Shown: positions 53,644 to 62,992, counted from the first letter of the stretch. The stretch is 64,000 bases of DNA from Chengkuizengella axinellae (GCF_030730905.1 NZ_JAVAMP010000007.1:140185-204184); one strand, 5' to 3'. Notes: generated by a model not told the origin, from the sequence alone. Translations and numbers: made by a program.

Positions 53644-54168
53644 ATGGAAAAGAAATTACTAGCAAAAAAAATCTACGAGACTGCTCATTTAGAAGGCGAA
53701 TTTAAATTAAGATCGGGGAAAGTCTCCAATGAATACTTTGATAAATACTTATTCGAGTCTGACCCTAATCTACTTTCAAAAATTGCGGAGCATTTATCGC
53801 AATTCATACCAAATGGTACAGAGGTGTTAGCAGGATTAGAAATGGGAGGCATCCCAATTGCTACCGCTCTATCATTAAAAACTGGTATTCCAGCTGTTTA
53901 TGTAAGAAAACAAGCAAAAGAATACGGAACTTGCAAGCTTGCTGAAGGCATCAATATCGAAAATAAAAATGTATGCATAGTTGAAGATGTTGTTACAACT
54001 GGGGGGCAAATAAAAATTAGTGCTGAAGATTTAAAACAATACGGTGCTAAAATTGAAGATGTCTTATGTGTGATTGAAAGAGATGAGGCTGCCAAAGAGA
54101 ACTTACTTGACGCGGGTCTTACCTTGCACTCCTTATTTACAATGGAAGATTTAAAAAAGAACCTCTAA
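53644..54168 (+). CDS. pyrE: Orotate phosphoribosyltransferase-like protein
   Basis: A 174-residue type I phosphoribosyltransferase. The PRPP loop is NKNVCIVEDVVTTGGQ (about 106-121), preceded by RKQAKEYGT, the flexible-loop Lys context of OPRTases. FKLRSGKVSNEYFDKY at the N-terminus matches PyrE. It converts orotate and PRPP to OMP in pyrimidine synthesis. It is shorter than most PyrE (about 205-215) and lies alone, away from any other pyr gene, so it may be a second copy or have another base as substrate. Confidence 0.82.
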   Translation: MEKKLLAKKIYETAHLEGEFKLRSGKVSNEYFDKYLFESDPNLLSKIAEHLSQFIPNGTEVLAGLEMGGIPIATALSLKTGIPAVYVRKQAKEYGTCKLAEGINIENKNVCIVEDVVTTGGQIKISAEDLKQYGAKIEDVLCVIERDEAAKENLLDAGLTLHSLFTMEDLKKNL

Positions 54169-54388
54169 ATAGAAGAAATTTTTTCTGAGATGGAAATGGA
54201 TTGGATTTCACCTTTCGTATGTGAAAAGATTATTGAGGTCCTGGTAGGTAAATATTTATAGTCTAAAGTAAGAGAATATTCTATACTAGTTGTAAAGGTG
54301 TTTCACATACAAAGATCTGCATTCATATCTCCTAACTAGCATAATATGTGTTATAGAGCCTAAACCACAGAAAGAAGGGGTCAGGTAC

Positions 54389-54718
54389 ATGTCAGTAAAA
54401 GAAGAATTTCTAAATTTATGTGAGAAAGTGAAAGCAAATCCAGAACATATTGAAGGAATGAACTGTGTCTATCAATTTGATGTAAGTGGAGAAGATGAAG
54501 GCATCTATGTCATTAAGCTATCTAATGGAAATATAACATATTCCGAAGGAGCTGCAGAAAATCCTTCTTGTACATTTCAACTTTCCTCAAAAAACTTAAT
54601 TAAATTGATTCACGGAAATTTAAATGCAACCACTGCTTTTATGATGGGAAAACTTAAAGTAAAGGGAAATCTATCATTAGCTATGAAATTAGAAGCAGTA
54701 CTTAAAAAATATCAATAA
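54389..54718 (+). CDS. SCP2 sterol-binding domain protein
   Basis: A 109-residue single SCP2-type domain. The core strand-helix pattern is DEGIYVIKLSNGNITYSEG, PSCTFQLSSKNLIKLIHGNL and a C-terminal helix AMKLEAVLKKYQ, with ATTAFMMGKLKVKGN, the lipid-pocket lining. Bacterial SCP2 domains bind lipids or fatty acids. No partner is evident. The SD GAAGGGGTCAG is good and a terminator follows. Confidence 0.85.
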   Translation: MSVKEEFLNLCEKVKANPEHIEGMNCVYQFDVSGEDEGIYVIKLSNGNITYSEGAAENPSCTFQLSSKNLIKLIHGNLNATTAFMMGKLKVKGNLSLAMKLEAVLKKYQ

Positions 54719-54729
54719 GAAATATAAAA

Positions 54730-54770
54730 AACTCCACTTGATCGAAAATATTGGGTGGAGTTCATATTTT
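54730..54770 (+). terminator. Terminator after the SCP2 gene
   Basis: AACTCCAC (54730-54737) pairs with GTGGAGTT (54755-54762), followed by CATATTTT. Confidence 0.7.
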
Positions 54771-54853
54771 CATAGTTAATTAGTGAACTGATTTATATTA
54801 AAAGATAAGACGATTTATACATTGACATATTATTAATGAAACGGGGAGTATAA

Positions 54854-55411
54854 GTGGATTTTCCAATACTAGAAACAACACGGTTAGATTTAGTAAAAAT
54901 AGACAAGGAACATGTACAAGCTTATTATGAAATCATGTCCAAAAGCGAAGTTACTCAGTATTATGGAATGGATAGCTTAAAAAATATTGAAGAGGCAGCA
55001 AAAATAATTGAATTCTTTGAAAATTCCTTTGAATCTAAACGTGGAATACGGTGGGCAATGATTTTAAAAGAAACAAATCAATTTATAGGGACACTTGGTT
55101 TAAACAGCTTAAATATGGGGACTAAAAAATCTGAAATTGGTTATGAGATCCATCCTTCATACTGGGGAAAAGGAATTACAGCTGAAGCCCTTACTGAAGT
55201 TTTGACTTATTCATTCCAAGAGTTTGACCTATTTAGAATAGGAGCAGTAACATTTCCTGACAACATCGCATCAAATCGATTATTGGAAAAATTGGGTTTT
55301 ACTAATGAAGGCAAATTAAGAGGATACCTATATCAAAATGAACAGCCGCATGATGCTTTTATTTATTCTATTCTAAAAACTGAATGGGAAGAAAAACAAC
55401 GAGAAATTTAA
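54854..55411 (+). CDS. GNAT acetyltransferase, RimJ/RimL-like
   Basis: A 185-residue GNAT with ETTRLDLVKIDKEHVQ at the start, the strand KKSEIGYEIHPSYWGKGIT (loop WGKGxA), then AEALTEVLTYSFQEFDLFRIGA and ASNRLLEKLGFTNEGKLRG. These are classic RimJ/RimL features (acetylation of N-termini or small molecules). GTG at 54854 follows GGGGAG at five bases. It is convergent with the kinase-like gene; a 15-bp terminator separates them. Confidence 0.88.
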   Translation: MDFPILETTRLDLVKIDKEHVQAYYEIMSKSEVTQYYGMDSLKNIEEAAKIIEFFENSFESKRGIRWAMILKETNQFIGTLGLNSLNMGTKKSEIGYEIHPSYWGKGITAEALTEVLTYSFQEFDLFRIGAVTFPDNIASNRLLEKLGFTNEGKLRGYLYQNEQPHDAFIYSILKTEWEEKQREI

Positions 55412-55440
55412 TCCAATATTCGAGTAAGTTTTCTTCTATT

Positions 55441-55487
55441 ATAAAGAGGTTGATAAAATGCTTATACTTATATATCAACCTCTTTAT
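55441..55487. terminator. Bidirectional terminator
   Basis: ATAAAGAGGTTGATA (55441-55455) pairs perfectly with TATCAACCTCTTTAT (55473-55487). Confidence 0.88.
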
Positions 55488-55509
55488 GTCTTAGTTTATT
55501 TTCTAGTCA

Positions 55510-56391
55510 TTAATACTGAATCGCTGAATCCCAAGCTGCTTTGAACTCAGTAATACTCGAATATCTCAATTCTCTTTCTGACTTTATTGCTGTTAATGAA
55601 ACCTCATATAATTCTTTTCCAGCTTCCCATTTGGTAAATGAACGATCAAGTTCACCACCTACTAATGCAAAAGCCATCGCTCCCATGTTATACACATTAG
55701 TTCTCTCATCAATTTGTGCTCCTTTAATAAATTCCTCAGGAGACATAAAACGTGAAGATCCCCAAAGCCTTCCCATGTCATTGATAAAAGGCTTCTTTTG
55801 ATAAACGTCAATATCACATACTTTGATTTCATTGTTCTTAAAATCGTACAAGAGACTACCGTCATAAAAATCAACTGCTACATAACCCATATTCTCTACA
55901 TATAAATGAAAAGAAAATATACGATCCAATGATTGCAGCCTTTGTTTCACAGATAATTGTTTATATCGATAATAGGGTGATGCTGGATCATTGTACTTGG
56001 CTGGAGGTGGAAAAGACCAATGTGGATGAAGTGTTTCACCAGCAAACCATTCAAAAACAACAGCATATCCAAATCCAGATTCAACTTCAAAATGATCTAT
56101 CATTTTAATTAGTGATGGATAACTTAATTTGTCATAAAGATGAACAGCATCTTTTAATCTATGAATGGCATCATGAGTTTGTCCCGAATAATACAACGTT
56201 CTGGCTCCTGCGTATTTTATAAATAATTTCTCACCGCTGCTACTTTCAACACCGAAACAAATATTTCCCGAATCCTGTTGATCAAACACACTGAATACTC
56301 GTCCTAATTTTTGCAACCAGTCAAAATTATGTGCTTCTTGTAACTGAAATTCTACATCATCTAGTTTTACCCTGTAATGATTTTGCTCCAT
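55510..56391 (-). CDS. Protein kinase-like domain protein
   Basis: A 293-residue single kinase fold. The N-lobe ATP Lys lies in GEKLFIKYAGA; the hinge is YAVVFEWFAGE. The catalytic loop reads MGYVAVDFYDGSLLYD (catalytic Asp kept, but HRD is AVD) and the metal motif is CDIDVYQK (DID in place of DFG). The activation segment ends SRFMSPEEF, like APE. Glycine loop is poor (FDQQDSGN). So it looks catalytically capable but atypical. It may phosphorylate a small molecule or a protein. No TM segment. Confidence 0.78.
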   Translation of the reverse strand: MEQNHYRVKLDDVEFQLQEAHNFDWLQKLGRVFSVFDQQDSGNICFGVESSSGEKLFIKYAGARTLYYSGQTHDAIHRLKDAVHLYDKLSYPSLIKMIDHFEVESGFGYAVVFEWFAGETLHPHWSFPPPAKYNDPASPYYRYKQLSVKQRLQSLDRIFSFHLYVENMGYVAVDFYDGSLLYDFKNNEIKVCDIDVYQKKPFINDMGRLWGSSRFMSPEEFIKGAQIDERTNVYNMGAMAFALVGGELDRSFTKWEAGKELYEVSLTAIKSERELRYSSITEFKAAWDSAIQY

Positions 56392-56485
56392 TCATTTCCT
56401 CCTTTATTACTACCTTTCATTCATTTTCATCTTCATGGACAATGGTATGAGCAGATTGATATAAAATCATTTCCTGTACGAATAT

Positions 56486-56584
56486 TTAGACCAATTTCAG
56501 ACGATGATGGAGGGGATACATCAAAGATAATCCATAGTCTAAATAATCCATTAATAAATGTCCTATAAGTAAAGAAAAGAACAT
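56486..56584 (-). other. Short minus-strand frame, possible remnant of a membrane protein
   Basis: A frame read from ATG 56584 gives MFFSLLIGHLLMDYLDYGLS and LMYPLHHRLKLV, stop, and stays open upstream to the end of the next gene. It resembles the tail of polytopic metal-dependent hydrolases but is very short and has no SD. It may be a fragment or chance. Confidence 0.25.
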
Positions 56585-56647
56585 TGTAATCCATAACAAA
56601 CTAAATTTTATTTGAGATAAAAAAAAGCACCCTGTAAAATGATCTAA

Positions 56648-58192
56648 TTAGTATGACAATCCAATAAATTCATATAACAAAGCAGAGAATAACATATTCA
56701 TTCCTATAAAATATGAAATACTAACCAACAATCCCCACTCTTTATTTCTTGCTAAATTGAATAAGATAAATGTAAAAATAAATAGGACTATAGTTGCCAC
56801 TATACCACTGCCCGTAAAGCTCAAACCTAGAGGGTTCATATAATTATTCAAAACAAGATGATTTAAAGTGATCTGTCCAACTAAATACACTAGTATAGTA
56901 GAGACTCCCAACCACTTCACTTCTCGATCAATAAAAGTTTTATTTACAATATATACCAAAATTAAATATACCAAAGGTGGACCAATCCATATTCCCATAA
57001 TGAGAATGATTAAAGCACTAATAACCAATCCTATTGTTGTAGTGGATGCTGCAAAAGTCCAATCTTCCTTTGTCATTTTCAAACTATTGTCAACAGCCTT
57101 TTCATTCATTGATGCTCCATATAACATATACTCCCCCCCTGTAAACCCAAGCCATATGAGGGATTCAGAATTCAACCATTGTATTTTTTTAGACAAGTTT
57201 CTAGATGTACTTCTTCTTTCGGCCAACCATTGACCATCTTCATTATGCGCCTCATAAACGTTGACGGTCTCGCGTTGTTTTCCAAATTTGCCTTTAGCTG
57301 AAAAAATAATGGAAGGAACGCCCTCTTTATAGGTAATTACTAGGTCTTGGGCATTACGAATCTTTCTATCAGATTCCTTTTCAACAATAGTTAAATGGGT
57401 TGTATTGGTTTCTGTTGTAATATTATCTAGATTTATTACTGTACGATAAGCGTAGTAGGATCTCATACCTGCTTCAATAGCGTTAGTCCCTATTAGAATA
57501 TCAATCTCTCTATTATGTAGTGCAAATGAAGTACTAGTAATTTTATGACGATCACTAATTTTAATAAGTCCTCCATTCTTCACTTCAAAGTTATTGTTTT
57601 TATTTTCTAAAAAAGTGACACCAAAATGAATGGCATCTTCTCTAGTAAGGACTAACAAAGAATTTGTTTTTTCATCAATAAGTACGTCGGTTACAGGAAA
57701 TGCTGTTTCTAATAGCTGTTTTTGCTCTAATGTAGTAGAGTTTAACTCAAATAATTGATGCTCTTGCCAAAATACTACTTGATCTTTACTAGCAACTAAT
57801 CCCTCAGCATTAAGCTCTAAATCGGTAGTTGAGTCACCGTCATATTTTTGAATTGTATTATTTTTGATGAAGATAAGTTCATTTCCAGAAGCCCACATAT
57901 TTGAGCTTGATGGAACAATAACAGGAAGCTTAACATCTGACTGTACCTCAAGACTTTCATCTACGACTAGATGAGACACGTCTTTGTTTGTAGATGAATA
58001 AATATGATATAAATCTCCATCTTCAAATATAAACGGTTTATTTATATAGTTCTCTTGTACAGGCAGTGTCAACGAACGGCTCCATCCCTCGCTAGGGGCA
58101 AGTCTTTCTTCTTGAAGATCTAAATATAATAATAATCCAATCATGAATAGTGAAAAAATAAATGGCAGAAAAAAAGCTTTTCGTTTCCTCAT
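56648..58192 (-). CDS. Hypothetical membrane protein, 514 residues
   Basis: I do not recognise a family. Residues 8-25 form a TM anchor (FFLPFIFSLFMIGLLLYL). Residues 35-370 lie outside the cell and look like a beta-propeller (short strands such as KPFIFEDGDLYHIYSST, NELIFIKNNTIQKYDG, SKDQVVFWQEHQLFELNS, EWRR-type repeats at about 45 residues). From about 385 come four TM helices (TTTIGLVISALIILIMGIWIG, STILVYLVGQITLNHL, VATIVLFIFTFILFNL, SISYFIGMNMLFSALLYEF). The layout is like a membrane-bound sensor or secretion component. No strong neighbour clue. Confidence 0.65.
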   Translation of the reverse strand: MRKRKAFFLPFIFSLFMIGLLLYLDLQEERLAPSEGWSRSLTLPVQENYINKPFIFEDGDLYHIYSSTNKDVSHLVVDESLEVQSDVKLPVIVPSSSNMWASGNELIFIKNNTIQKYDGDSTTDLELNAEGLVASKDQVVFWQEHQLFELNSTTLEQKQLLETAFPVTDVLIDEKTNSLLVLTREDAIHFGVTFLENKNNNFEVKNGGLIKISDRHKITSTSFALHNREIDILIGTNAIEAGMRSYYAYRTVINLDNITTETNTTHLTIVEKESDRKIRNAQDLVITYKEGVPSIIFSAKGKFGKQRETVNVYEAHNEDGQWLAERRSTSRNLSKKIQWLNSESLIWLGFTGGEYMLYGASMNEKAVDNSLKMTKEDWTFAASTTTIGLVISALIILIMGIWIGPPLVYLILVYIVNKTFIDREVKWLGVSTILVYLVGQITLNHLVLNNYMNPLGLSFTGSGIVATIVLFIFTFILFNLARNKEWGLLVSISYFIGMNMLFSALLYEFIGLSY

Positions 58193-58369
58193 ATATTGTC
58201 ACGTCCTCTTATTATGCTTCGACTTTCTTAAAAAATTGTTCCTCTTTTCTCCCTAGTGTTGGTACGTAACTAGCAGGAAAAAGTTTCAATAATTTTGAAA
58301 AAGTTGAACTTATTAAATCTAAAACATTGGATTTAAGTTCTTTGCAAAGTGTCATTCCAATAGAGTTGA

Positions 58370-58933
58370 CTATGTAACAAGTGAAAATTCATCAATGGGA
58401 ATATAATTTGGTATACGCCGAGGATCTACTTGATAGAGGGTAATTTTATTACAAATCCATTGCATTTGATTTAATGACGGCATTTGATTTGTTTGAAACG
58501 GGACATTACCCGTCCATCTTTTGGCTAATGTAATATGTGGTCTATACTGTCTCTCATCAACATGGAAACCTACTTTTTTGCATGCCTCCTTCACTTTTTC
58601 TTGCAAATCAAATAGTTCTTTGTCAGTTAATACATTGACCCAAAGAACACGGGGTGCGTCTGTTAGTCCAAATGTATGAATATCTAATAATTGTAGAGAA
58701 AAAGGCTCATGTCTGCTTGTTATTTGCTGAATGTGAAAAACGAGGCTTTCCAGTTGAAGCACACTTGAAGGTCCTAAAAAACTTAAAGTAATATGATAGT
58801 CTTCTTGTAAGACCCACTTCTTAAAGTGCATTTCTTTTTTTAAAGACATTGAATAAGCATATAATAAAGATTTAATTTCTTCAGGTAATGGTATGGCTAG
58901 AAAATAATGAGGCATTTTTTCTTTCATAGTCAA
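58370..58933 (-). CDS. thpR: RNA 2',3'-cyclic phosphodiesterase ThpR
   Basis: A 187-residue 2H phosphoesterase with both HxTx motifs: His47-Thr49 in YHITLSFLG and His134-Thr136 in RPHITLAKRW, about 87 residues apart as the family requires. ThpR/LigT opens 2',3'-cyclic phosphate ends of RNA. A link to rtcB elsewhere in the window, which joins such ends, is functional only, since they are far apart. Confidence 0.88.
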   Translation of the reverse strand: MTMKEKMPHYFLAIPLPEEIKSLLYAYSMSLKKEMHFKKWVLQEDYHITLSFLGPSSVLQLESLVFHIQQITSRHEPFSLQLLDIHTFGLTDAPRVLWVNVLTDKELFDLQEKVKEACKKVGFHVDERQYRPHITLAKRWTGNVPFQTNQMPSLNQMQWICNKITLYQVDPRRIPNYIPIDEFSLVT

Positions 58934-59055
58934 GCTCCTTCCTGATAAATATTAATATCTTTATATTACCCTGAAAAAAAGAAAAGACTCCATCCAATAA
59001 ATCTAGACCGAGTCCCATACAATATTTGTACTTTAAACAATTCTGATGAATTCAA

Positions 59056-59580
59056 TTAAGGTAAATACTTCTCCATGCGAATATCATTCCACATCTTACC
59101 TTGCCAATAAGTGAAATTATGAACACGACCAATTTCCTTGTAATCCAGTTTCTGATACAACTTAAGTGCCTGTTCGTTAAATTCAAATACTCCTAATTCA
59201 ATACGTTTAAGACCATCCTTCTTAATTTGGTCCTCTAAATATTTTATCGCCACATATCCAATTCCTTTACCACGGCCTTCAGGCTCACCAATCGTAATCC
59301 CTATCCAGGCAGTACCTGACTCTTTTTTGTATAGATGGGTCGGATCAACCATGTAGTTCATTTCACCGATTAACTTGTCATCCAGATAGATCAGATAGAT
59401 CTGTTCATGTTCTATGCGTTGAACTAAATTTTCTTTAGTAATAATTTGCTGACGTTCCAATTCTGACTTATTTTGGTTAGGTCGAGTCAACGGGATTAAA
59501 GTAGGATCGTTTCCCCACCGATTAAACACCTCTGCTAGGCTTTTATTAGGTTCAGTTATTTTGATGAAATGAGTATTCAC
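59056..59580 (-). CDS. GNAT acetyltransferase
   Basis: A 174-residue GNAT. MNTHFIKITEPNKSLAEVFN at the start, IYLIYLDDKLIGEMNYMVD, the loop RGKGIGYVAIKYLEDQI (RxxGxG) and LGVFEFNEQALKLYQKLDYKE. Acceptor unknown. GTG at 59580 has TAGGAG eleven bases upstream; ATG at 59589 is only two bases from it, and the longer frame from 59640 has no SD, so GTG is chosen. Resembles aminoglycoside-type N-acetyltransferases only loosely. Confidence 0.78.
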   Translation of the reverse strand: MNTHFIKITEPNKSLAEVFNRWGNDPTLIPLTRPNQNKSELERQQIITKENLVQRIEHEQIYLIYLDDKLIGEMNYMVDPTHLYKKESGTAWIGITIGEPEGRGKGIGYVAIKYLEDQIKKDGLKRIELGVFEFNEQALKLYQKLDYKEIGRVHNFTYWQGKMWNDIRMEKYLP

Positions 59581-59731
59581 GTTGCACATCACTCCTATAA
59601 TTAAGTAAAAATCTAACTTTCTATTAAATTTGCTCCACACTACACCCTATTGATATAATACCACGCCAATTTCACTACCTCTAACTATTCTCCTTTTCTT
59701 ATCTGAAAGGCTTAGTTTTACGTATAGCAAA

Positions 59732-59773
59732 AAGAACACCTCTTAAGATAATCTTATTTCAAGAGGTGTTCTT
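59732..59773. terminator. Bidirectional terminator
   Basis: AAGAACACCTCTT (59732-59744) pairs perfectly with AAGAGGTGTTCTT (59761-59773), 75 bases after the stop of the 59848-60246 gene. Confidence 0.85.
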
Positions 59774-59847
59774 ATTCAATTATTAAATGAAACTTTTTTT
59801 ATGATCGATCTTTCTTTTAAAACTACAATCTATCTCATGTTAACAAT

Positions 59848-60246
59848 CTATTTCTGATGTTTATTGTATTTTCTTCTTAACACCTCATCCACAATCCAAA
59901 AAAGAATGGAATAAAACCCAAATAAGAAGTATAAAGTCTTGTACAAAACTAAATAATCAAAACCGTGTCCAAATCCAATAATAATCGTAATTAAACCCCA
60001 AGCAAATAATAAATGAATAAACACCCTTGATAAAAGCTGTTTCAGACCGTTGAACCTTCTTGTTACATAATCAGATAAGATTGAGACAGGAATACCGCAA
60101 TAGAAAAGTATTACTGTGGTATAAATACTAATTAAATAAAATGCCAATAGAAAATCGTCTCTAAAAGTTAATAGAGTATACATTGCTATAAACACAACAG
60201 ACAGTAGAGATGTGATGATGAAGGTCCAAAGTTTTCTTATTAACAT
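59848..60246 (-). CDS. Hypothetical membrane protein, 132 residues
   Basis: No family recognised. Four hydrophobic segments are seen: FIITSLLSVVFIAMYTLL, LAFYLISIYTTVILFYCGIPV, FIHLLFAWGLITIIIGFG, and LYKTLYFLFGFYSILFWIV. The loops are short and the C-terminus is basic (RRKYNKHQK), so the N- and C-termini likely face the cytoplasm. It is followed by a strong terminator and stands alone. Function unknown. Confidence 0.7.
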   Translation of the reverse strand: MLIRKLWTFIITSLLSVVFIAMYTLLTFRDDFLLAFYLISIYTTVILFYCGIPVSILSDYVTRRFNGLKQLLSRVFIHLLFAWGLITIIIGFGHGFDYLVLYKTLYFLFGFYSILFWIVDEVLRRKYNKHQK

Positions 60247-60382
60247 ATTCTCACCTCATTTTCATCATCCAGTTCAAACTGTTTCGTTGTTTAGATCCTA
60301 TGAAAATAAAAAAAGTTTCATTCCATAGCTGAAAAGAATTCATGCTGTCTTTTTACAAAAGATTGATCCAAATGCTCTTAAT

Positions 60383-61558
60383 TTAAGATAATGTTTGTTC
60401 TAATTTTTTTGGTTTTTTCAAAGTGGTTGTAAATATGCTACCAATCATAAATATGAGTATGGATATACTTAAAAATAGGTAAGGAAAACGTATATTACCA
60501 TTTCCAAATCTTTCACCAATAAAGTCAAGAAATATTGGTGAGAAAAACTGGCCCAAGAACATCATACTTGATACAATAGCCATTGCCGATACAGTACTCC
60601 TCTTATCTACTGTGTTGGATATTTTCAAATAAAGTTCCGGAATGAATAATCCCACTCCTGTACCTGTGATGAACACTCCAGCACTTAACATGATCATACT
60701 GGTACCTGTTCCTATCATTAAAAAACCAACTGCCATTAATAAAAGCAAGACAGGTAAAAACATTTTGTTTAACTGTTTTTTTATTTTTTGATATAGAAAA
60801 CCGGCTACAAATCCTGATACTGATATAAAAGCGATGACTACACTCGACACCCTAGAATCCCCCAGATTCAATTGACTAATATAAATGGACATATTTGCAG
60901 GTATGGAGTAAAAAGCTAGAATTAATAAAAACATTGAAATCCCAACAGTGAAAACAGATTTTGGTAATGGATTCTTTTTACTTTTCATTGTTTCTGTTCC
61001 TTTTTTCGTTTTCTTCCTTTCGTTTGGTAAAAAGATCCAAACTAATAGTAAAACAAAAAAACCAAGAAAATAAACTCCAAAAGAGTATCTCCAACTTATT
61101 GTTGCTAACCATCCAGATAATAATAAAGAAATAATTCCTCCTAAATTATTGGACGAGCTAACCATTCCCATCATGGTTGCTTTTTTTTCACCTTCAAAAA
61201 AATCAGAAACTAAACTTGTAGCAAAAGGCATGAAAAACCCTACACCTATTCCCAAAATAGATCGAAAAATCAGTAAAACATAAATATTATTTACAAAAGC
61301 TCCTCCTAAACCACCTATCAAATATAAAATTAATCCTATTATTATTAATGGTTTATAATTATATTTTCGATTTAACTTGCTCACGATAAATGTAGAGGGA
61401 ATAATGAATAATGATGAAATTGTAACTATTAATTTTATAAGAGTGGTACTCGATTCATTAAAATACTGTTCTAAATTACTTAATGAAGGAGCAATAGCAG
61501 CCCCCGCCATAACAGTTAATAAAGATAATGAGAGTATAGTAATAGAGATTTTTCTCAT
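60383..61558 (-). CDS. MFS drug-efflux-type transporter
   Basis: A 391-residue MFS protein with twelve TM segments. Motif A-like KLNRKYNYKPL lies between helices 2 and 3, and FRSILGIGVGFFMPFATSLV is motif C-like, as in 12-TM drug exporters of the DHA1 group. The ATG at 61558 has GAAAGGATC upstream. It lies after marR on the same strand, but a 24-bp palindrome and a promoter-like stretch sit in between, so it is probably repressed by MarR. The exported substance is unknown. Confidence 0.9.
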   Translation of the reverse strand: MRKISITILSLSLLTVMAGAAIAPSLSNLEQYFNESSTTLIKLIVTISSLFIIPSTFIVSKLNRKYNYKPLIIIGLILYLIGGLGGAFVNNIYVLLIFRSILGIGVGFFMPFATSLVSDFFEGEKKATMMGMVSSSNNLGGIISLLLSGWLATISWRYSFGVYFLGFFVLLLVWIFLPNERKKTKKGTETMKSKKNPLPKSVFTVGISMFLLILAFYSIPANMSIYISQLNLGDSRVSSVVIAFISVSGFVAGFLYQKIKKQLNKMFLPVLLLLMAVGFLMIGTGTSMIMLSAGVFITGTGVGLFIPELYLKISNTVDKRSTVSAMAIVSSMMFLGQFFSPIFLDFIGERFGNGNIRFPYLFLSISILIFMIGSIFTTTLKKPKKLEQTLS

Positions 61559-61609
61559 TGAACATTGATCCTTTCTTATCTATAGTTGAATTAATCATAA
61601 TTGACACTA

Positions 61610-61633
61610 ATTTATATGCTATAGCATATAAAT
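61610..61633. promoter_or_regulatory. MarR operator before the MFS gene
   Basis: A perfect 24-bp palindrome with core ATATGCTATAGCATAT. The same core stands before marR. It lies 52 bases upstream of the MFS start codon. Confidence 0.85.
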
Positions 61634-61666
61634 ACTTGAAAAAAACCAAAATATAAACAACCTTTG

Positions 61667-62098
61667 TTATATTTTATTTTCTACATTTTTATAAAGCTTA
61701 TTCAGTAAATTCCTTAATGCGTTTATTTCGTGATTAGATATATCCGTGGTAATTTGTTCATGTGCTTTCTTTACAATAGGAACTACTTGAACCTTTAATT
61801 CCATTCCTGTATTAGTCAAATAAATATAATGAGATCTTTTGTCATATTCATTACTCTTTTTCATTACTAGACCTTTATTTTTCATAGAATTAATCATTCG
61901 AACCATTGTTGTTTGATCCTTATCTAATTTAGCAGAAAGCTGCTTTTGAGTAACTCCATGGTCTACATCAAGAGAATCTAATACTACCCATTGTTCCGGT
62001 GTTAAATTAAATGGTTTTAATTTTTCCATTAAAAAATTTGTAAGTCTTACATCCGTTCTATGAAGAAGAAAACCTACTGATTTTTCTAAGTTATACAT
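61667..62098 (-). CDS. MarR family regulator
   Basis: A 143-residue MarR-type winged-helix protein. HTH region: FNLTPEQWVVLDSLDVDHGVTQKQLSAKLDKDQTTMVRMINSMKNKGLVMKKSN, with the wing YDKRSHYIYLTNTGMEL. These proteins repress efflux pumps and release DNA on binding phenolic or other small ligands. A perfect palindrome precedes both marR and the next gene, so it should repress itself and the pump. ATG at 62098 has an SD-like ATAGGA nine bases upstream; the ATG three codons earlier is too close to it. Confidence 0.9.
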   Translation of the reverse strand: MYNLEKSVGFLLHRTDVRLTNFLMEKLKPFNLTPEQWVVLDSLDVDHGVTQKQLSAKLDKDQTTMVRMINSMKNKGLVMKKSNEYDKRSHYIYLTNTGMELKVQVVPIVKKAHEQITTDISNHEINALRNLLNKLYKNVENKI

Positions 62099-62117
62099 GA
62101 ACATCATTCCTATATCT

Positions 62118-62141
62118 TTATATATGCTATAGCATATATAA
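62118..62141. promoter_or_regulatory. MarR operator before marR
   Basis: A perfect 24-bp palindrome with the same core ATATGCTATAGCATAT as the site at 61610-61633. It starts 19 bases upstream of the marR start. Confidence 0.85.
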
Positions 62142-62167
62142 TATCAAATAATAAAATGAGTGTCAAT

Positions 62168-62208
62168 AAAAAACACCTCTCTAGATTGAAAAATCCAAAA
62201 AGATGTTT
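62168..62208 (-). terminator. Terminator of the DUF3291 gene
   Basis: On the minus strand AAACATCTTTTTGGATT pairs imperfectly with AATCTAGAGAGGTGTTT, followed by TTTTTT. Confidence 0.6.
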
Positions 62209-62305
62209 CGTGTATCTTTATTTTACAATTACATCATTCACAATCTTATTCTTTTATAAAAAAAAGAAAAGTGATTTTCTCAGCTTCCAAACGTGAACAA
62301 CCCTT

Positions 62306-62770
62306 CTACTTTAGCATACACTTTTCCCCACTTTCATCAAACGCGTGTTTAAAATCAAACGCAAAAGGAGTGGGTCCATGTTGAATATAATAGTTGTATC
62401 TCTTGAAGGCCTCCTCCCATGAGACATCCTTCACCTTTTCTGTCCACCACACTACATATGAAAGGTGTTTCTCTTGATAAGATTCCATCCATTTGCTCCT
62501 ATTTTGCAACGCTTGACTGTGCTTACCTGAATAGGTAAAACGATATAAGGAATGAAGGCTGTTCCATACCGTTAATGTCAGAACAGGGTAACCTTTCCCT
62601 TTAGCTTCTTCAGGAAAAGATACTCCTTCTGATGAGAACTCTTCTAAAAGATGTCCTGATAAAGATGCCTGACGCATTACTTTAAATCCCATTTCATAAA
62701 ACTCACGAGATGCAGGATGGTCATAGGGGTGATTTAGCCTACCAACAGTATAAATTGAAACTAATGCCAT
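62306..62770 (-). CDS. DUF3291 domain protein
   Basis: A 154-residue protein that I match to DUF3291 (recalled). YTVGRLNHPYDHPASREFYEM opens it, then VLTLTVWNSLHSLYRFTYSGKHSQAL (the monooxygenase-like ABM fold strand) and the C-terminal HLSYVVWWTEK, YYIQHGPTPFAFDFKHAF. Function unknown. ATG at 62770 follows GGAGGG at five bases; the longer frame from 62809 has no SD. Confidence 0.8.
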   Translation of the reverse strand: MALVSIYTVGRLNHPYDHPASREFYEMGFKVMRQASLSGHLLEEFSSEGVSFPEEAKGKGYPVLTLTVWNSLHSLYRFTYSGKHSQALQNRSKWMESYQEKHLSYVVWWTEKVKDVSWEEAFKRYNYYIQHGPTPFAFDFKHAFDESGEKCMLK

Positions 62771-62992
62771 AAAAACCCTCCATTTGAATATATTCTTAGG
62801 TATATTCAAGTAAGATTGGAATATAACTTCTAGTTACCACGTCCAGATTACTGAATAAAAAGTCAATTTCCTTTTATTGTATCCTTGCAGTAGATCCAGG
62901 CTTTAAGATATTCATTTCAATCATTTCGATGATGTTTAATACAGGCTGCTAAACTTAGATAAAATCCTATTCTATAGCATGTCAAAAAAAAT

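Noticed and set aside
56377..56568. Plus-strand frame starting within the kinase-gene start region
   Set aside because: Starts on the antisense of the kinase gene and has no SD; its tail is antisense to a more plausible short membrane-like frame.
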